NCBI GenBank assembly: GCA_963920575.1
Contig: OY986969.1
Coordinates: forward strand, 6,755,076-6,819,075
Direction: 5' to 3'
Length of the DNA: 64,000 bases
From: Narthecium ossifragum
Taxonomy: Eukaryota; Streptophyta; Magnoliopsida; Dioscoreales; Nartheciaceae
Made by a program: the position numbers and the translations under genes. Below the pieces are notes generated by a model that worked only from the letters and a program-made list of their open reading frames with translations, had not been told where the DNA came from and ran no database searches. Of this stretch, positions 1 to 12,077 are shown piece by piece (the stretch's first letter is position 1; each line of letters starts with the position of its first letter).

Positions 1-1106
1 ATGCATGCAATGCTTACACGCACATCAAGAGGAATTCAGATATGCAACAATATGACATCACAACATACAGGGCTAGACATAGCCTACAGCTTTTCAAAGG
101 GTAAACATAGCAAAGGGTCTAAAGCAGTTACAGATCTATCTACCACCATAATGGCAACGCAGGCTGTAACCAAACATCTCAATTTAAATTTCGGCATTAC
201 GACGGCATCCACAGCCGTCAACCGTAATTTATACAACGGGATACAACCCCGACCAAACAACACACAATAGTCACAAATACACATTGACTATGGCAAACTC
301 TCGGCCCAATCAATTATCTAAACATCTCAAGGGGCATAACTCCATTGGTTCAACCACAAGCCTCACGTAGCGCTTAGAGTATACAATACAATATAAATAG
401 GCATGACATGCAATTTATTGCTAATTGAACAAGGATAATTCATAACTAACTAATCATGTAAAAGGTCAACCAATAAGTCATCTAAAAACCACCAATTAGA
501 ACATGCTAACTTTTGAGATCACTAGGAACACTAATTGCATGTATCTCGAAGACTTACACAAAGTAAAAGATCGAAAATTCTCTTAAAAGCCAAATTTCGG
601 ATTTCTACATTAAACTCTAGTTAGAGGCGATGAAATCTTATCAATTCGACGTCCAAACGATGCCGAATCTTAAATTAAACTTGGGCAGATATTGGTTAAC
701 ATGCGAGGAACATTTCCACCAAGAATTGGAACTAATTGATGTCTAATTTCTACTTAATTAACTTACTAATTTCACAAATCCAGTTTCATAGCAGTTCCGT
801 AGAAAAATCAATAAAACTCTTATATAACTCCAAAAATTATGAAACAGGCGGTGATTGAAAGTAGATTCAAAGATCTACATCTTTCATCTTGAAAATGTCT
901 TGAGAATCCTTAGGGAATAGCACCAGCTTCGAGAAGAAGCTGGTTGGATGCTAAGGCTAGAGGCCGAAAACCAAAATCCGGGAAGAGCTTTGATCAAAGC
1001 TTGATCAAAGCATCCCAAGGTGTGCTTGAACCTTACTCAGATGAGATCTGAGCTCAGGGAAGCAAGATAGAACAGAAATCCCCAAAGAAATCCGATTGAA
1101 ACCCTC
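1..1106 (-). repeat. Probable 3' portion of a family X LTR, inverted (low confidence)
   Basis: I see no gene here. The stretch abuts the short LTR element at 1107 and would continue at 6100-7028, where the 5' end of a family X LTR is recognisable on the minus strand. Loose resemblance of the first 60 bases to the reverse complement of about 62875-62935, and a run of palindromes around 925-1015 (GCTTTGATCAAAGC and similar), fit such an LTR. This is inference from position and partial similarity. The left end lies outside the window. Confidence 0.35.
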
Positions 1107-2444
1107 TGTTAAAACAAAAATCATGCATATCATGTCGTTAATCGACGAAGGGCAAAAAGGTCAAAATAGTTTAACATCAAGAATCAGGAGATTGTGGTTT
1201 AGTACAACTTCTTCGAACTTTGCTCGAACAGAAGTGTCGAAGCTGTTGAGATTGGATGAGAAAAGAAATAAAATAGATAAAATAGAGGGAAATTGAAGAT
1301 GATAAACTATGGTTGAACTACTCCTATGAGTAATAGATCTACTCCTATGAATGGAATTATGATAGTACTACTATAAATGAAGAACTGGTTGCAGGAATTT
1401 AAAAGGAATAAAAGTTTCATTGCTGAATTTAAAAGGCTACATTGTAAATAGACCTAAGTCTACTGATACATACTAAAAGATAGATAAAGTGGCTTTTGCT
1501 CTTGATTTCGGGGGAGATTTTTCTTCATGCTCTAGGCCTTTTATAGAGTTTCTGGTAACCACTTTAGAACCACCCACTACGCTGCAACTGTTGCTTTGAA
1601 AATGGAAACCACCAGAACTGCTTCATAATTGATTGAAACTGCCACTAATTAACATCTCATGTCTTCCGCTATAATTTGGTCAATGATAACCTTAGAATCT
1701 GGAAACACTCTGAACATGAAAGTTGTAACTCTTCAACTTATCTTTCCAACGGTACTATAAACGTCTAATTTGGGCATTGAATGAGAAAGTTATGGCTGAA
1801 ACAATCAGACTACATAAATTACTAATCTGGTCGATTAGCCAAATATGGACGATGACATCGGCCATTTTGGACGATGACATTTAGATGTCGGCCATTATTT
1901 ACTATTTTACCACTGGGTATTTCGACTACCAGTTTGACACAGTAAGCGATGGAATTGGAAGATCTCGTCAACATGAAAGTTGTAGATATTTTCGTCCTCT
2001 TTCCAATGGTTCAAGAATCCACTCATTTGAATATCATATGAAAACGTTATAGCCAAAATACATCAGACCACGTCAATGACGATTATTAAATTAATCGGTC
2101 AAAATCTGGCCGATCGGAAATCTGGCCGATTGGATTCTTTGGACGATTGGAAATTCGGTCATTATTTACCATTTTACCACTGGGCACTTTGACCGTGAGT
2201 TTGATATAGTAAACGATGGTATCTGAAAATCTCGTCAACATAAAAGTTGTAGATATTTTTGTCCTCTTTCCAATCGTTAAAGAAACGCTCAATTTGGATA
2301 CATGACATAAAAGTTATGGCCAAAATACTTCAACTGTATCAAAACTGAAGTATTTATTGTTCGATTGGCAATATTTACTAAATTGCCATTGGTTTTGTTA
2401 ATCGCCCAAATGACTTTCGGACATGATTATTTTTATGGCTAAAA
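1107..2444 (-). repeat. Left (3') LTR of the short element
   Basis: About 1338 bp, TGTTAAAAC start and a mutated ...GGCTAAAA end. It is colinear with 3596-4550 plus 5732-6099. Its second half repeats short GGCCGAT / TCGGCC words. Confidence 0.7.
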
Positions 2445-3595
2445 TTTCCCCCCCCCGGTCTTTATGAAAATAGAAAAATTTTGTAAAGACCTTATTCTGT
2501 TGGCCATTTGGGTGATTCTATTGGTCAATTGGGCGATTTTGTCGGCCAATTTGACGATTTTATTGGCCAATTTGGCTATTCTGTTGGTCATATGGACGAT
2601 TTTCTCGACCAATTGAGTCATCCATAAAATATATTTTATTAGCCATTTGTCCAATATACTTGTTTTATGGCAAGTGATGATCAGCCAAGATGAGGATGAT
2701 CGGCCATAAAACATTTTTTAGCAAACATTGATCGGCCATGCATGGCCTGTCGTTCACTTTTCCACAACACCTTTTCACATGCACTTTTTCACATGCACAT
2801 TTCCATATGTCAGGCTAGGCATGTGAGGCCAATAAATGCATGTCAGGCCAATAAATGCATGTATGTTTGGCCAATAAATGCATGATGAGCACCACCTTGA
2901 ACCGGAAAGTGACCTTGTCTTTTGCCCCCTATGCTCGACCAGTCTTTTTCTCTAAGCCCTTTCCTCTGTCATAAATGAGCCTTTTAAATATACTAGGACA
3001 TTTTAGTTCTTTTGAATCGACCATCACTACGTCATGCTTTAGACTTTTTTGCTCCATTGTATCGTCCATCATAAGATCTAGACGTTTTTGCTCTTTCAAA
3101 TCATTCATCTTCAACTTGATCATTTCTATCTTGATATCACTTTCTACAAGACTCTGCTCTTTTTTATGATCGATCACCATATCATTGCTTGGACAATTTT
3201 GTCCAATTATACTGAACATCACCAGCTTATCACTTGACGAATCTTGCTCATCGTCCATTTCCATAATATTGTTTGGATCATTTGTCTCCACTAGATTGTT
3301 CCTTATTAAACAATGACAACTTGGATTTTGTTCTTTTGTAGATTAAGAGTTCCTTACCAATAGAGTGAAACCACCTTGATTTTGCAGGAAAGATGGCAGA
3401 ACTATTTTGGTCCTCTCACTTCTGAAACTTTCATCTGGAGACATACTCCATTTAAAAAAACTTCGTTGAAAATCATCATTCATATGGTCACTTTCCACGC
3501 CTTTGAAAATAGTAATTCTGAGAGTGTCATCTTTCATTTTGTCCCTTCTTCTTTGTACAGCTTCAACACATTGTCCCACTGGGCGTGCCAAAAAA
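2445..3595. other. Internal region of the short element, non-coding
   Basis: Holds a C-run (polypurine tract on the minus strand) at its left edge and a primer-binding-site-like sequence at its right edge. Between 2505 and 2620 there are imperfect repeats of TTGGCCAATTTGGxCGATTTT type. A 120-codon open frame at 2929-3291 (minus) is lysine/aspartate rich and matches no gag or pol motif that I recognise; I treat it as chance. Confidence 0.55.
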
Positions 3596-6099
3596 TGTTA
3601 CAACAAAAATCATGCATATCATGTCGTTGATCGGCGAAGGGCAAAAAGGTCAAAATAGTCTAACATCAAGAATCAGAAGATTGTGGTTCGAACTTTGTTC
3701 GAACAGAGGTGTCGAAGCTGTTGAGATTGGATGAGAAAAAAATAAAACAGATAAAATAGAGGGAAATTGAAGATGATAAACTATGGTTGAACTACTCCTA
3801 TGAGTAATAGATCTACTCCTATGAATGGAATTATGGTAGTACTACTCCTACAAATGAAGAACTTGTTGCAGGAATTTAAAATGAATAAAAGTTTCATTGC
3901 TGAATTTAAAAGGCTACATTGTAAATAAGCCTAAGTCTACTAATACATGCTAAAAGATAGATAAAGTGGCTTTTGCATTTGATTTCGGGAGAGATTTTTC
4001 TTCATCCTCTTGGCCTTTTATAGAGCTTCTGATAACCACCTTAGAACCACCCACTACGCTGCAACTGTTGTTTTGAAAGTAGAAACCACCAAAACTGCTT
4101 CATAACTGATTGAAACTGCCACTAATTAACATCTTCTATCTTCCGCTGTAATTTGGTCGACAATAACCGTGGAATCTGGAAACACTCTGAACATGAAAGT
4201 TGTAGCTCTTCAAATTATCTTTTCAACGGTACTATAAACATCCAATTTGGACATCCGATGAGAAAGTTATGGCTGAAACAATCAAACCACATTAATTATT
4301 AATATGTCCAATTAGCCAAATATGGACGATGACATCGGTCATTTTGGACAATGACATTTAAATGTCAGCCATTATTTACTATTTTACCACTAGGCACTTC
4401 GACTGCTAGTTTGACACAGTAAACGGTGGAATTGGAAGATCTCGTCAACATGAAAGTTGTAGATATTTTCGTCCTCTTTCCAATGGTTCAAGAATCAACT
4501 CATTTGGATATCGTATGAAAACGTTATGGTCGAAATAGATCAGACCACGTTGTTAGCATAGAAATCTAACCGTTGACCGGTCAAATAGTCAAGATTAAGA
4601 TCTACTCAACACTTAAGAATCAGGAGATTGCAGTTAATTTCTACTCCTTCAAACTACGTTCGAACAAAGGTGTCTAGTTGAATGGAAACCTATATTAGAC
4701 CTAATTTAATAATCTGATTAACAGCTAATTATGTAGATTAACTTAAAATAATTTAAAGTAATCTATTGAAAGCATAAATTATCTAATATAATGAAATTAA
4801 TTAAGGAAAATGGTAACGATTATCCTAAATTACTAAATCAAGAGAAAATATATTTAAATCTATTGATTAACTTAGGCTAATTTGGAAAATAAGAATTTCT
4901 AATGTTAAATTAACCTAAAGAAATGCAGTAAAGAAATATCTAAAAATAAAGAAGAAAACATAACTATCTACACCTAGATTAATCATCTAAAACAGTAATC
5001 TAAACTACATTAAGCAGAAAAGATAAACTAAGTATTGAAGAAACGAAACCATTCTATTGAATGAAATCAACTTACAGGAAAGGCAAACATCTTGAAAGAA
5101 CACTAAAGAAATCCAGGTGCGCAGGCTCTGTTTGAAGTTTGCGAGAGAGATTACATAGTGAAAGAGAAAGGTATTTATACTAGAGCAGTTTGACTGCTTC
5201 GCCCAGCACGTTCTCCATCATCCTCCATCTTTCACTCTTGATATGCCGCGTGTCCCATGTTCTCTGATATTTCCTCGTTTCTTCATTCTATGCTCTGGTC
5301 GATGACGGTTGCGTCTAGTCGATGAGCTTGTGGCCGATGACGGTTGCGTCTGGTCGGTGAGCTTATCTATGTTGTAATGTCATCCTTCTCGATTGGTGTT
5401 TTCTTCTCATCCATTTCTTTATCGTCCAAAGTTGATAACTTTTTATCTTTAAATGGTCATTATCCTTGGCCCATAACCTACGTGTATATAAAGAAGATCA
5501 TCGTTCTTAGTTAATAACTTTCTTGCTTTTTAGGTCATCATCGCTCTTGACTAATGGTTTCTTTATATAGAGATGATCATCATTCTTGATCGATGATTTC
5601 ATTCTTTGGGTGATGATCTTGTCTTTGATCGATATCGCTCAACTGGGTTTGAAAGTTTGTCGACCATATTTATAATGCTGACATGTTAATCATTGATTGG
5701 TTAGCCATTATATTGGCTAGTTAACTCACGTCGATGACGATTATTAAATTAATCGGTCAAAATCTGGCCGATGGAAATTGGCTGATTGGATTCTTTGGAC
5801 AATTGGAAATTCGGCCATTATTTACCATTTTACCACTGTGCACTTTGACTGCCAGTTTGGCATAGTAAACGATAGAATCTGAACATCTTATCAACATTAA
5901 AGTTGTAGATCTTTTCGTCCTCGTTCCAATCGTTCAAGAAGCACCCCATTTGGATACTTAGGATAAAAGTTATGGCCAAAATACTTCAGCTGTGTCAAAA
6001 CTGAAGTATTTATTGTCTGATTAGCATATTTACGAAATTGTCATTGATCTTGTTAATCGTCCAAATGACTTTTGGGCATGATTATTTTTATGGCTAACA
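3596..6099 (-). repeat. Right (5') LTR of the short element, interrupted
   Basis: TGTTACAAC start and GGCTAACA end. Removing the insert 4551-5726 and one CACGT copy leaves about 1323 bp, close to the 1338 bp of the left LTR. Confidence 0.7.
4551..5726 (+). mobile_element. Solo LTR, TSD CACGT
   Basis: A 1176-bp insert beginning TGTTAGCATAG and ending TTAACT (terminal CA apparently mutated). It is bounded by CACGT at 4546-4550 and 5727-5731, while the homologous left LTR has a single uninterrupted copy near 2071. It is the same family as the inverted solo LTR at 25673-26851: both share TCTAACCGTTGACCGGTCAA near the TG end. No internal region is present, so it is the product of LTR-LTR recombination. 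Confidence 0.82.
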
Positions 6100-7028
6100 C
6101 CCACTCAATCAAACTGAAATCAATGAAATCCAAAACCAACAACTAATCTAACATGAATAGCATTAAAACTATGAAGGTAACAACCCACAATCCTACCTCA
6201 CAACTCGGAGAAGAAGAGGGAAGGTCGGATCTAGGCTTCCCGACATCATTCCAGGTGTTGCAGCTCGGCGGCGGCGGAGAGACAACGCGAGGTGGTCGAC
6301 AGAGTTCATCAATCGGCGAGGACGAGGGCTTTCAGCGAGCTCAGGAGAAAGGGAAGGATGAGAGAGAGTCGGATTTGAGGGTAGAGGAGGCTAGGGAACT
6401 CGAGAGAGGTGAGGGGGAGCTCAGGGAGGAGCGGCGGTGGACGACGGCGGCAAAGAAGCTCCGGAGAAGGGAGATCGGCGGAGAGGATCTTGGATCTGGG
6501 GTTCTGGGAGAGCTCGCGGGAGAGAAGCTCTGGCCGGATCTAAGGAGAGGGGGCTCGAGGGAGAACGGCGGCCAGCGACGGTGGCAAAGAAGCCTCGACG
6601 GAGCGGGAGAAGCCGGCTGGATCGCGAGTGAGGGAGGAGAAGGGGGAGTTGCAGCGCGGGGAAGAAAGAAAGGGAGGGAGAGAGAAAAGGAAAAGGAAAA
6701 AGAAAAGGGGAGAGAGTGGTCTAGCTGAGTCAACTAATCGGACTAAATCCGATTTGACCCCAAATTACGATCTCGTCGAAATCTCGTGCGGATCTGACAA
6801 TCACGAACGCTCCTACTGGATCTATTCAATAGCATACATCAATCAAGGTTGTGTGTGCACTACATGGGTGTGAAACCGACCGCCAAGGCGTAATTTACCA
6901 AATTGCCATTGGGGTCCAGAACAGCGACGCGATCAACCGATCGCAAGATAACGCCAACCGAGCCAAACCACAAAACCAGACCCTCGACCTACTGTGATCA
7001 GACCAAGTTAGAGGGACGGGTCCTCACA
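6100..7028 (-). repeat. 5' part of a family X LTR, inverted
   Basis: Read on the minus strand from 7028, it starts TGTGAGGACCCGTCC, as do the family X LTR at 61556 and (nearly) that at 19396. It shares with them the conserved piece around 'TTTGGTAAATTACGCC...TTTCACACCC'. The open frames at 6153-6873 come from a GA-rich leader segment equivalent to the CT-rich segment at 19735-19850, and I do not regard them as genes. Confidence 0.6.
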
Positions 7029-7100
7029 CGTACTCTCCCGTAATTGATGCAATAACCTTTTGATTGTTGATTAGTTTAGGAGTCTTAGAAAGACTGGATG

Positions 7101-7935
7101 CATCTAATGGACATAGTCACAGAATACCTATATGGGTTACTAAATACTGATATTTATATAAAAGTCTCTGAGGGACTTAAATTGTCTGAAGCAAATAAAT
7201 CTCAGTATCTATATTCTATTAAACTTCAAATATCCTTATATGGGTTGAAACAATCTGGACGGATGTGATACAATCGGCTCAGTGAGTACCTTCTAAAAAA
7301 ATGATATGTGAATAACTCACTTTATCCCTATGTATTCATCAAGAAAGTAGCCTCTCGATTTGTTATTATTGCAATATATGTTAATGACTTGAATTTAATT
7401 GGAACTTCAGAAGAGCTCACAGAGGCATCTGCCCATCTAAAGAAAGAATTTGAAATGAAGGATATTGGAAAGATAATATTTTGTCTCGGCTCACAGATCA
7501 AGCACCTTCCAAGTGAAATATTGGTTCACCAAGCAACATATACAGAGAGGGTCTTGAGGCAATTTTATATAGACAAAACCCATCCATTGAGTTCACCAAT
7601 GGTTGTCCGATCCCTTGATATGAAGAAGGATTCATGTTACCCTCAAGAAGATGGTGAAGAGCTTCTTAGTCCTGACGTACCATATGTTAGTGCAAATAGA
7701 GCTCTCATGTATCTTGCAAATTGCACACGCCCCAATATAGCCTTTGCAATCAATTTATTAGCAACATTCAATTCTGTACCAACCCGAAGGCACTGGAATC
7801 GAATTAAGTACATATTACGCTATCTTCGGGAAACTACAGATCTGGGATTATTTTTCTCAAAAAAATCAAGAGTACAGTTGGTTGGCTATACATATGCTGG
7901 CTATCTTTCAGATCCACATAATGCCAAGACACAAA
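7101..7935 (+). pseudogene. Ty1-copia pol remnant: reverse transcriptase part
   Basis: Translation gives recognisable copia reverse transcriptase: 'EYLYGLLNTDIYIKV', 'YGLKQS' and, near 7376, 'YVNDLN', where the family has the catalytic YVDD. The second position is thus N instead of D. Two stops (near 7267 and 7303) break the frame before the long open stretch from 7308. The end of this piece, 'DPHNAKTQ', is the start of the RNase H region and is cut at 7935 by a solo LTR. The 5' two thirds of the element are missing; a family X LTR abuts at 7028. It is non-functional on several counts. Confidence 0.85.
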
Positions 7936-8333
7936 TGATGTCGCTCAAATGTGTCACGCACAGCGGTCGCGGTGCAGTACAGCATAAGAGAGGTCGAATC
8001 CCACAGAGAGACAAGCAAGAAAGATCCAGAAACACAGATAAAAATATATCGAAAACAATCAAGAGCGTAAAAGTTAAGAAAGTAGATCGAAGATGTAATG
8101 GTAAGATAAAGTTAACGAAAGAAATCAGGATTTTGATAAGGCTAGGCTTCAGGAATCACTTCACTCGGATTTATGTTCTTCTCTTCTCAATGGTTCATAT
8201 GATACTCAGTTAAGGGATTCACATCCCAATCACCTTAACCGGAAGATATGGAACTATAAACCTAACAAAATATATAAATGTCTCTTCCTACGATTGATTC
8301 TTCCTTTTTATAGTTCTAACTTCATCCAACCAA

Positions 8334-8570
8334 ACCTAAGAATACACGATACCGGCTGTCACTACAGGCAACGCGCAGCAAAAGTTCATCGGGACAAAGC
8401 CCTAACTCTATCTAACCGGATCTCTAAGAATACACAATACCAACTCTCACAATCGGCAATGCATAGCAAAGATTCCTCGGGATAGAGCCCCAACCTTGTC
8501 TAACCAGATCCCTAAGAATACACAATACCATCTGTCACTACGGGCAATGCATAGCAAAGGTCTCACGAGA
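8334..8570. repeat. Tandem repeat, about 88-bp period, 3 copies
   Basis: The phrase 'CTAAGAATACAC' followed by 'CACxxxCGGCAATGCATAGCAAAG' recurs at about 8336, 8425 and 8512. It lies inside the solo LTR 7936-9567. Confidence 0.75.
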
Positions 8571-8958
8571 CTCGGTAGGAGAATAAAAAGATATAACTAT
8601 GGGATTATAAGATCATGAAAGAAGCATGACTGGATTCATAATATTAATCATCCACATAGAAATCTATAATCTGAAAATAATATTTGAAGATCAAATAATA
8701 ATAAAGATTAAAACTATGAACCATTGTTGGAGAAGAAACCCTAGTCCTTGCTAGATCATCCGTCCGCCATGCCCGTGGATTACTCGGCCATGGATGGAGA
8801 TTCCTTCATCTTCTTCCTTTGGGAAACGTCCAGAAAAGAGCCTCCAAAAACGTCCAAGAAGTCCCCCTTGGCTTACCCTAACTTTCCTATTTATAGGGTC
8901 CAAAGATTAGTAAACTCGGGTTAAGTTTAAACCCGTTTTACGCCCCTGGCTGATCTGG

Positions 8959-9223
8959 CGGTCGACCGTGAGACCCTGACGGTCGACCGTGAGGTGCACA
9001 ATTTATTTTGACAAGCTGCGATCGATCTTCGCATCAACCCTGCGAAGTATTTTCCTTGACAGAGGCTGACGGTCGATGCCACGGTCGATGCGACGGTCGA
9101 CCGTGAGCATCTTACGGTCGACCGTGATGATTTTCGGGCTCCACGGTCGACCGTGAGGATTTGACGGTCGACCGTGAGGATTTTTGAGCGCGACGGTCGA
9201 CCGTGAGATCTGACGGTCGACCA
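8959..9223. repeat. GGTCGACC palindrome array 1 (in a solo LTR)
   Basis: About ten copies of GGTCGACCGT or its half-site ACGGTCGA in 265 bp, e.g. 8960-8969, with the linker 'CTTGACAGAGGCTGACGG' near 9055 that recurs in other arrays. Confidence 0.9.
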
Positions 9224-9567
9224 TCACTATTCACTCAGCACTGCGCACTGGTACGAAAAATATTGTAACTTCCTCTAGAAAACTCGGAATCACAAACCGT
9301 AAAATTCTCCAGAAACTAGACTTCAAGAGCTTTCCAACCATATATGGTACATTATCTGGTTCTTCATGAGCAGGTACAGTTTAATCTTTCAAGTTGACCC
9401 ATTTAATCTTTTCAACTTCTTTTAGCTCCAATTTCCTGCATTTTCCAAACAACTATGTGAAGCACATAAAAGTATAAAAGTAGTGCTAAAGAAGTTGATT
9501 AAGGGTGAAGATATAGCAATTGAGATGGTTTTAAGGTTGTTCAGAGTGCACTTTCATGCACTCATCA

Positions 9568-10051
9568 ACAAACCGAATATATCTTTATCTATGATGATGC
9601 TGCTATATCTTGGAAGTCTATGAAGCAAACATTAATCGCCACTTCTTCAAATCATGCCGAGATATTTGTTATTCATGAAGTAAGTCGAGAATGCGAAAGG
9701 CTGGTGCATGATATCGAAAATGATTTGAAGAACGATGATACTTGCATCATTCAACATATCCAAAATACTTGTGGATTATCTTCAATCATAAATGCCCCGA
9801 TGGTATTATATGAAGATAATGCAACTTACATCACTCAAATTAGAGACGATTATATCCAAAGTGATGAAGCCAAGCATATATCTCCAAAGTTCTACATGTA
9901 TGAGCTCCAGAAGAACGACGATATTGATGTCTAGCAGATACGCTCTAGTGACAACTTTGTCGATTTATTTACAAAGGCACAACCAACAACAACATTCGAA
10001 AGGCTAGTGCATGACAACGGAATACGTCGTCTCAAAGATCTGAGCACTTAA
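9568..10051 (+). pseudogene. Ty1-copia pol remnant: RNase H and C-terminus
   Basis: Continues the frame interrupted at 7935. After the ACAAA duplicate it reads 'ISWKSMKQTLIATSSNHAE', the copia RNase H motif (S-W-K-S-x-K-Q ... S-x-x-A-E), then 'LYEDNATYI', 'KHISPKFYMYELQ' and the typical C-terminal 'VDLFTKAQPTTTFERLVH'. A TAG at 9932 and lesions between 'SRECERL' and 'IENDL' break it. It is followed by the untranslated 3' end and polypurine tract of the same element. Confidence 0.85.
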
Positions 10052-10267
10052 TCTTATCTTACATCTTCATGAGGGGGAGTAATGAATTTAAAAGATATCC
10101 AGTTACTGTACTCTTTTTCCTTCGCTAAGGTTTTTTCCAACTGGGGTTTTCTTGGCAAGGTTTTAATGAGGCGGTCTTGACAACCTGATATCTCTCTAAA
10201 AGAATAGTGCAGTCTTTTCCTTCGCTAGGTTTTTATCCCATAAGGGTTTTTCTTCGCTAAAGGGGAG
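10052..10267 (+). other. 3' untranslated internal end of the copia remnant with polypurine tract
   Basis: Contains 'GAGGGGGAGTAATG' near 10072 and, immediately before the LTR, 'AAAGGGGAG' (10259-10267), a polypurine tract. Two related 'CCTTCGCTAaGGTTTTT' segments (about 10120 and 10218) are visible. Confidence 0.65.
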
Positions 10268-10626
10268 TGTTGTAAATATGTGGTATGAACACCATATAGG
10301 TATATGGTGTGAAACCATAAAAAGTATGCAATCAGATTTGATAAATGGATGACCATGTGCTTGGGTAACTACTGATATAGAATTAATGATGGTGGAAATC
10401 TTTTTCACCCATGTGATGAGTAGTTTTGTCCTCATATGTATTCACTTTCCTATAAATAGGCATATGGTTGATGAATGAAACATAGATTGGAAGATAAGCA
10501 TTGGTGCTTATCTTCTCTATTGCTCTCTGTCTCTTCTTTTTATGCTTTATGTTTAACATTCAGAGTGTGTGCTATCTAGCATATATTATAACAGACCCAT
10601 ATATGTGTGTAATATATACGTGATAT
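10268..10626 (+). repeat. 3' LTR (first part) of the copia remnant
   Basis: Starts TGTTGTAAATATG directly after the polypurine tract. A TATA-like CCTATAAATAGGC lies at about 10449-10461. It is interrupted at 10627 by a solo LTR and resumes after 13148; I could not place its true end. Confidence 0.6.
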
Positions 10627-11932
10627 TGTTAGAGCAGAAAATCGTCGAAGGGAAAAACGGTGTTAAAAATGAGCTAACATTCAAGAATTAGGAGATTGCG
10701 GTTAAGTTCTACTCCTTCGAAAACGAACAGAGGTGTTGAAGCTTGTTGAAATTGGATGACGAAATGGAAAATGAAATGGAAAATGGAAAATTGAAGTGGA
10801 AGATGGAAAATGATGAACTATGGTAAATCTACTCCTAGAAAATTATAGATCTACTCCTATGAATAGAGTTATGGTAGCACTACTCCTAGAAAATAAAGGA
10901 CTAGTTGCAGGAATTCAAAGGAAAGATAAGCTTCATTGCTGAATTTAAAAGGTTACATTGTAAATAAATCTAAGCCTATTGATACATCATAAAAGATAAA
11001 TAAAGTGGCATTTTGCTCTTGATTTTGAGAGAGTTTTTTCCTTCATCCTCTTGGCCTTTTATAGAGCTTCTGGTAACCACCTTGAAACCACCTGAACTGC
11101 CCGCTACAACTGTCAGAAACTGAATCTAAACATAACTAGGCGATATCTTCAGTTATTTACGAAATTGCCATCAAGTAGAGCTTCTTGTCTTCCACTACAA
11201 TTTGGTCGATGATAACCTTGGAATTTGATGCAACTCTGAACATGAAAGTTGTAGGTCTTCGAATTTTCTTTCCATTGGTCTAAAAATCAACTCATTTGGA
11301 CATCGTATGAGAAAGTTATCGCTAAAATGGTCGAAACACATCAATGTCTTATTAAAATAATCAGCCAAAATATGGTCGATGGGTTTTGGCCGATAGAGAA
11401 ATGGGCGATGACATCAGCCATCTTTGGGTGCGGCTATCCGCACCACGATTTAAACTCAACACACCACAAAAAATGTTTTTGGTAAAAATAAAAAACAAAA
11501 ATCCTAAACTACCCTCACCATCTACCTCCCCCACCCCACCACTCCGGCTGCCCTCCCTCCCTCTCGCGTTCTCTCTCTCCCATGGCCGACCGGCCTCCCT
11601 CTCCACCCGGCGGTGGCCCCTCCACCACCTCTTCACGCCGGCCGCCACCACCTCTCCACCATGGCAGCCGTCGCTAGCCGCGGGAGAGAGAGAAGGCAAG
11701 AGAGAGAGAGAGGGAAGAGGGAGGCCAGCCGGCCATGGGAGAGAGAGGGAAGAGGGAGGCCGACCATGAGAGAGAGAGGGAAGAGGGAGGCCGGCCGCGA
11801 GAGAGAGAGACAGAAAGCGAGAGAGAGAGAGAGCGGGGGGGGGGGCCGCGGGAGAGAGAGAAGCGAGAGAGAGGGAAGCCGGCCGGCCACGGGAGAGAGA
11901 GAACGCGAGAGGGAGGGAGGCCGGCCGGCCGC

Positions 11933-11965
<33 letters not shown>

Positions 11966-12044
11966 TCATGGGAGAGAGAGGGAGGCCAGCCGGCCATGGG
12001 AGAGAGAGAACGCGAGAGAGAGGGAGGGAGGCCGGCCGGCCACG

Positions 12045-12077
<33 letters not shown>

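Larger units (their letters stand above)
1107..6099 (-). mobile_element. Short non-autonomous LTR retroelement (LARD-like), minus strand
   Basis: Two related LTRs of about 1.33 kb (1107-2444 and 3596-6099, the latter interrupted) enclose only about 1.15 kb of internal DNA. Both start TGTTA; the right one ends GGCTAACA. A polypyrimidine run just inside the left LTR (2445-2455) is a minus-strand polypurine tract. Just inside the right LTR, 3574-3591 reads on the minus strand TGGCACGCCCAGTGGGAC, a primer-binding-site-like sequence whose tRNA I do not assign. So the element runs right to left. Both LTRs carry a minus-strand TATA box (near 1537-1545 and 4015-4025). Flanks CCCTC and CCCAC match 4 of 5, a weak target duplication. 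No gag or pol is present, so it depended on another element. Confidence 0.72.
7936..9567 (+). mobile_element. Solo LTR inside copia pol, TSD ACAAA
   Basis: A 1632-bp insert, TGATGTCGCTC...GCACTCATCA, flanked by ACAAA at 7931-7935 and 9568-9572. Excising it with one ACAAA rejoins the copia frame. The ends resemble those of the Athila LTR at 39329 (TGATCGCTC...GACTCATCA), so it probably derives from a related gypsy family. It contains an 88-bp tandem repeat and one of the GGTCGACC palindrome arrays. Confidence 0.85.

Noticed and set aside
2929..3291. 120-codon ORF inside the short LTR element
   Set aside because: No gag/pol or other motif, and an overlapping frame is open on the opposite strand; treated as chance.
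6153..6873. 191-codon Glu/Arg/Gly-rich ORF
   Set aside because: Lies in the GA-rich leader of an inverted family X LTR; the homologous segment at 19735-19850 has no corresponding frame.
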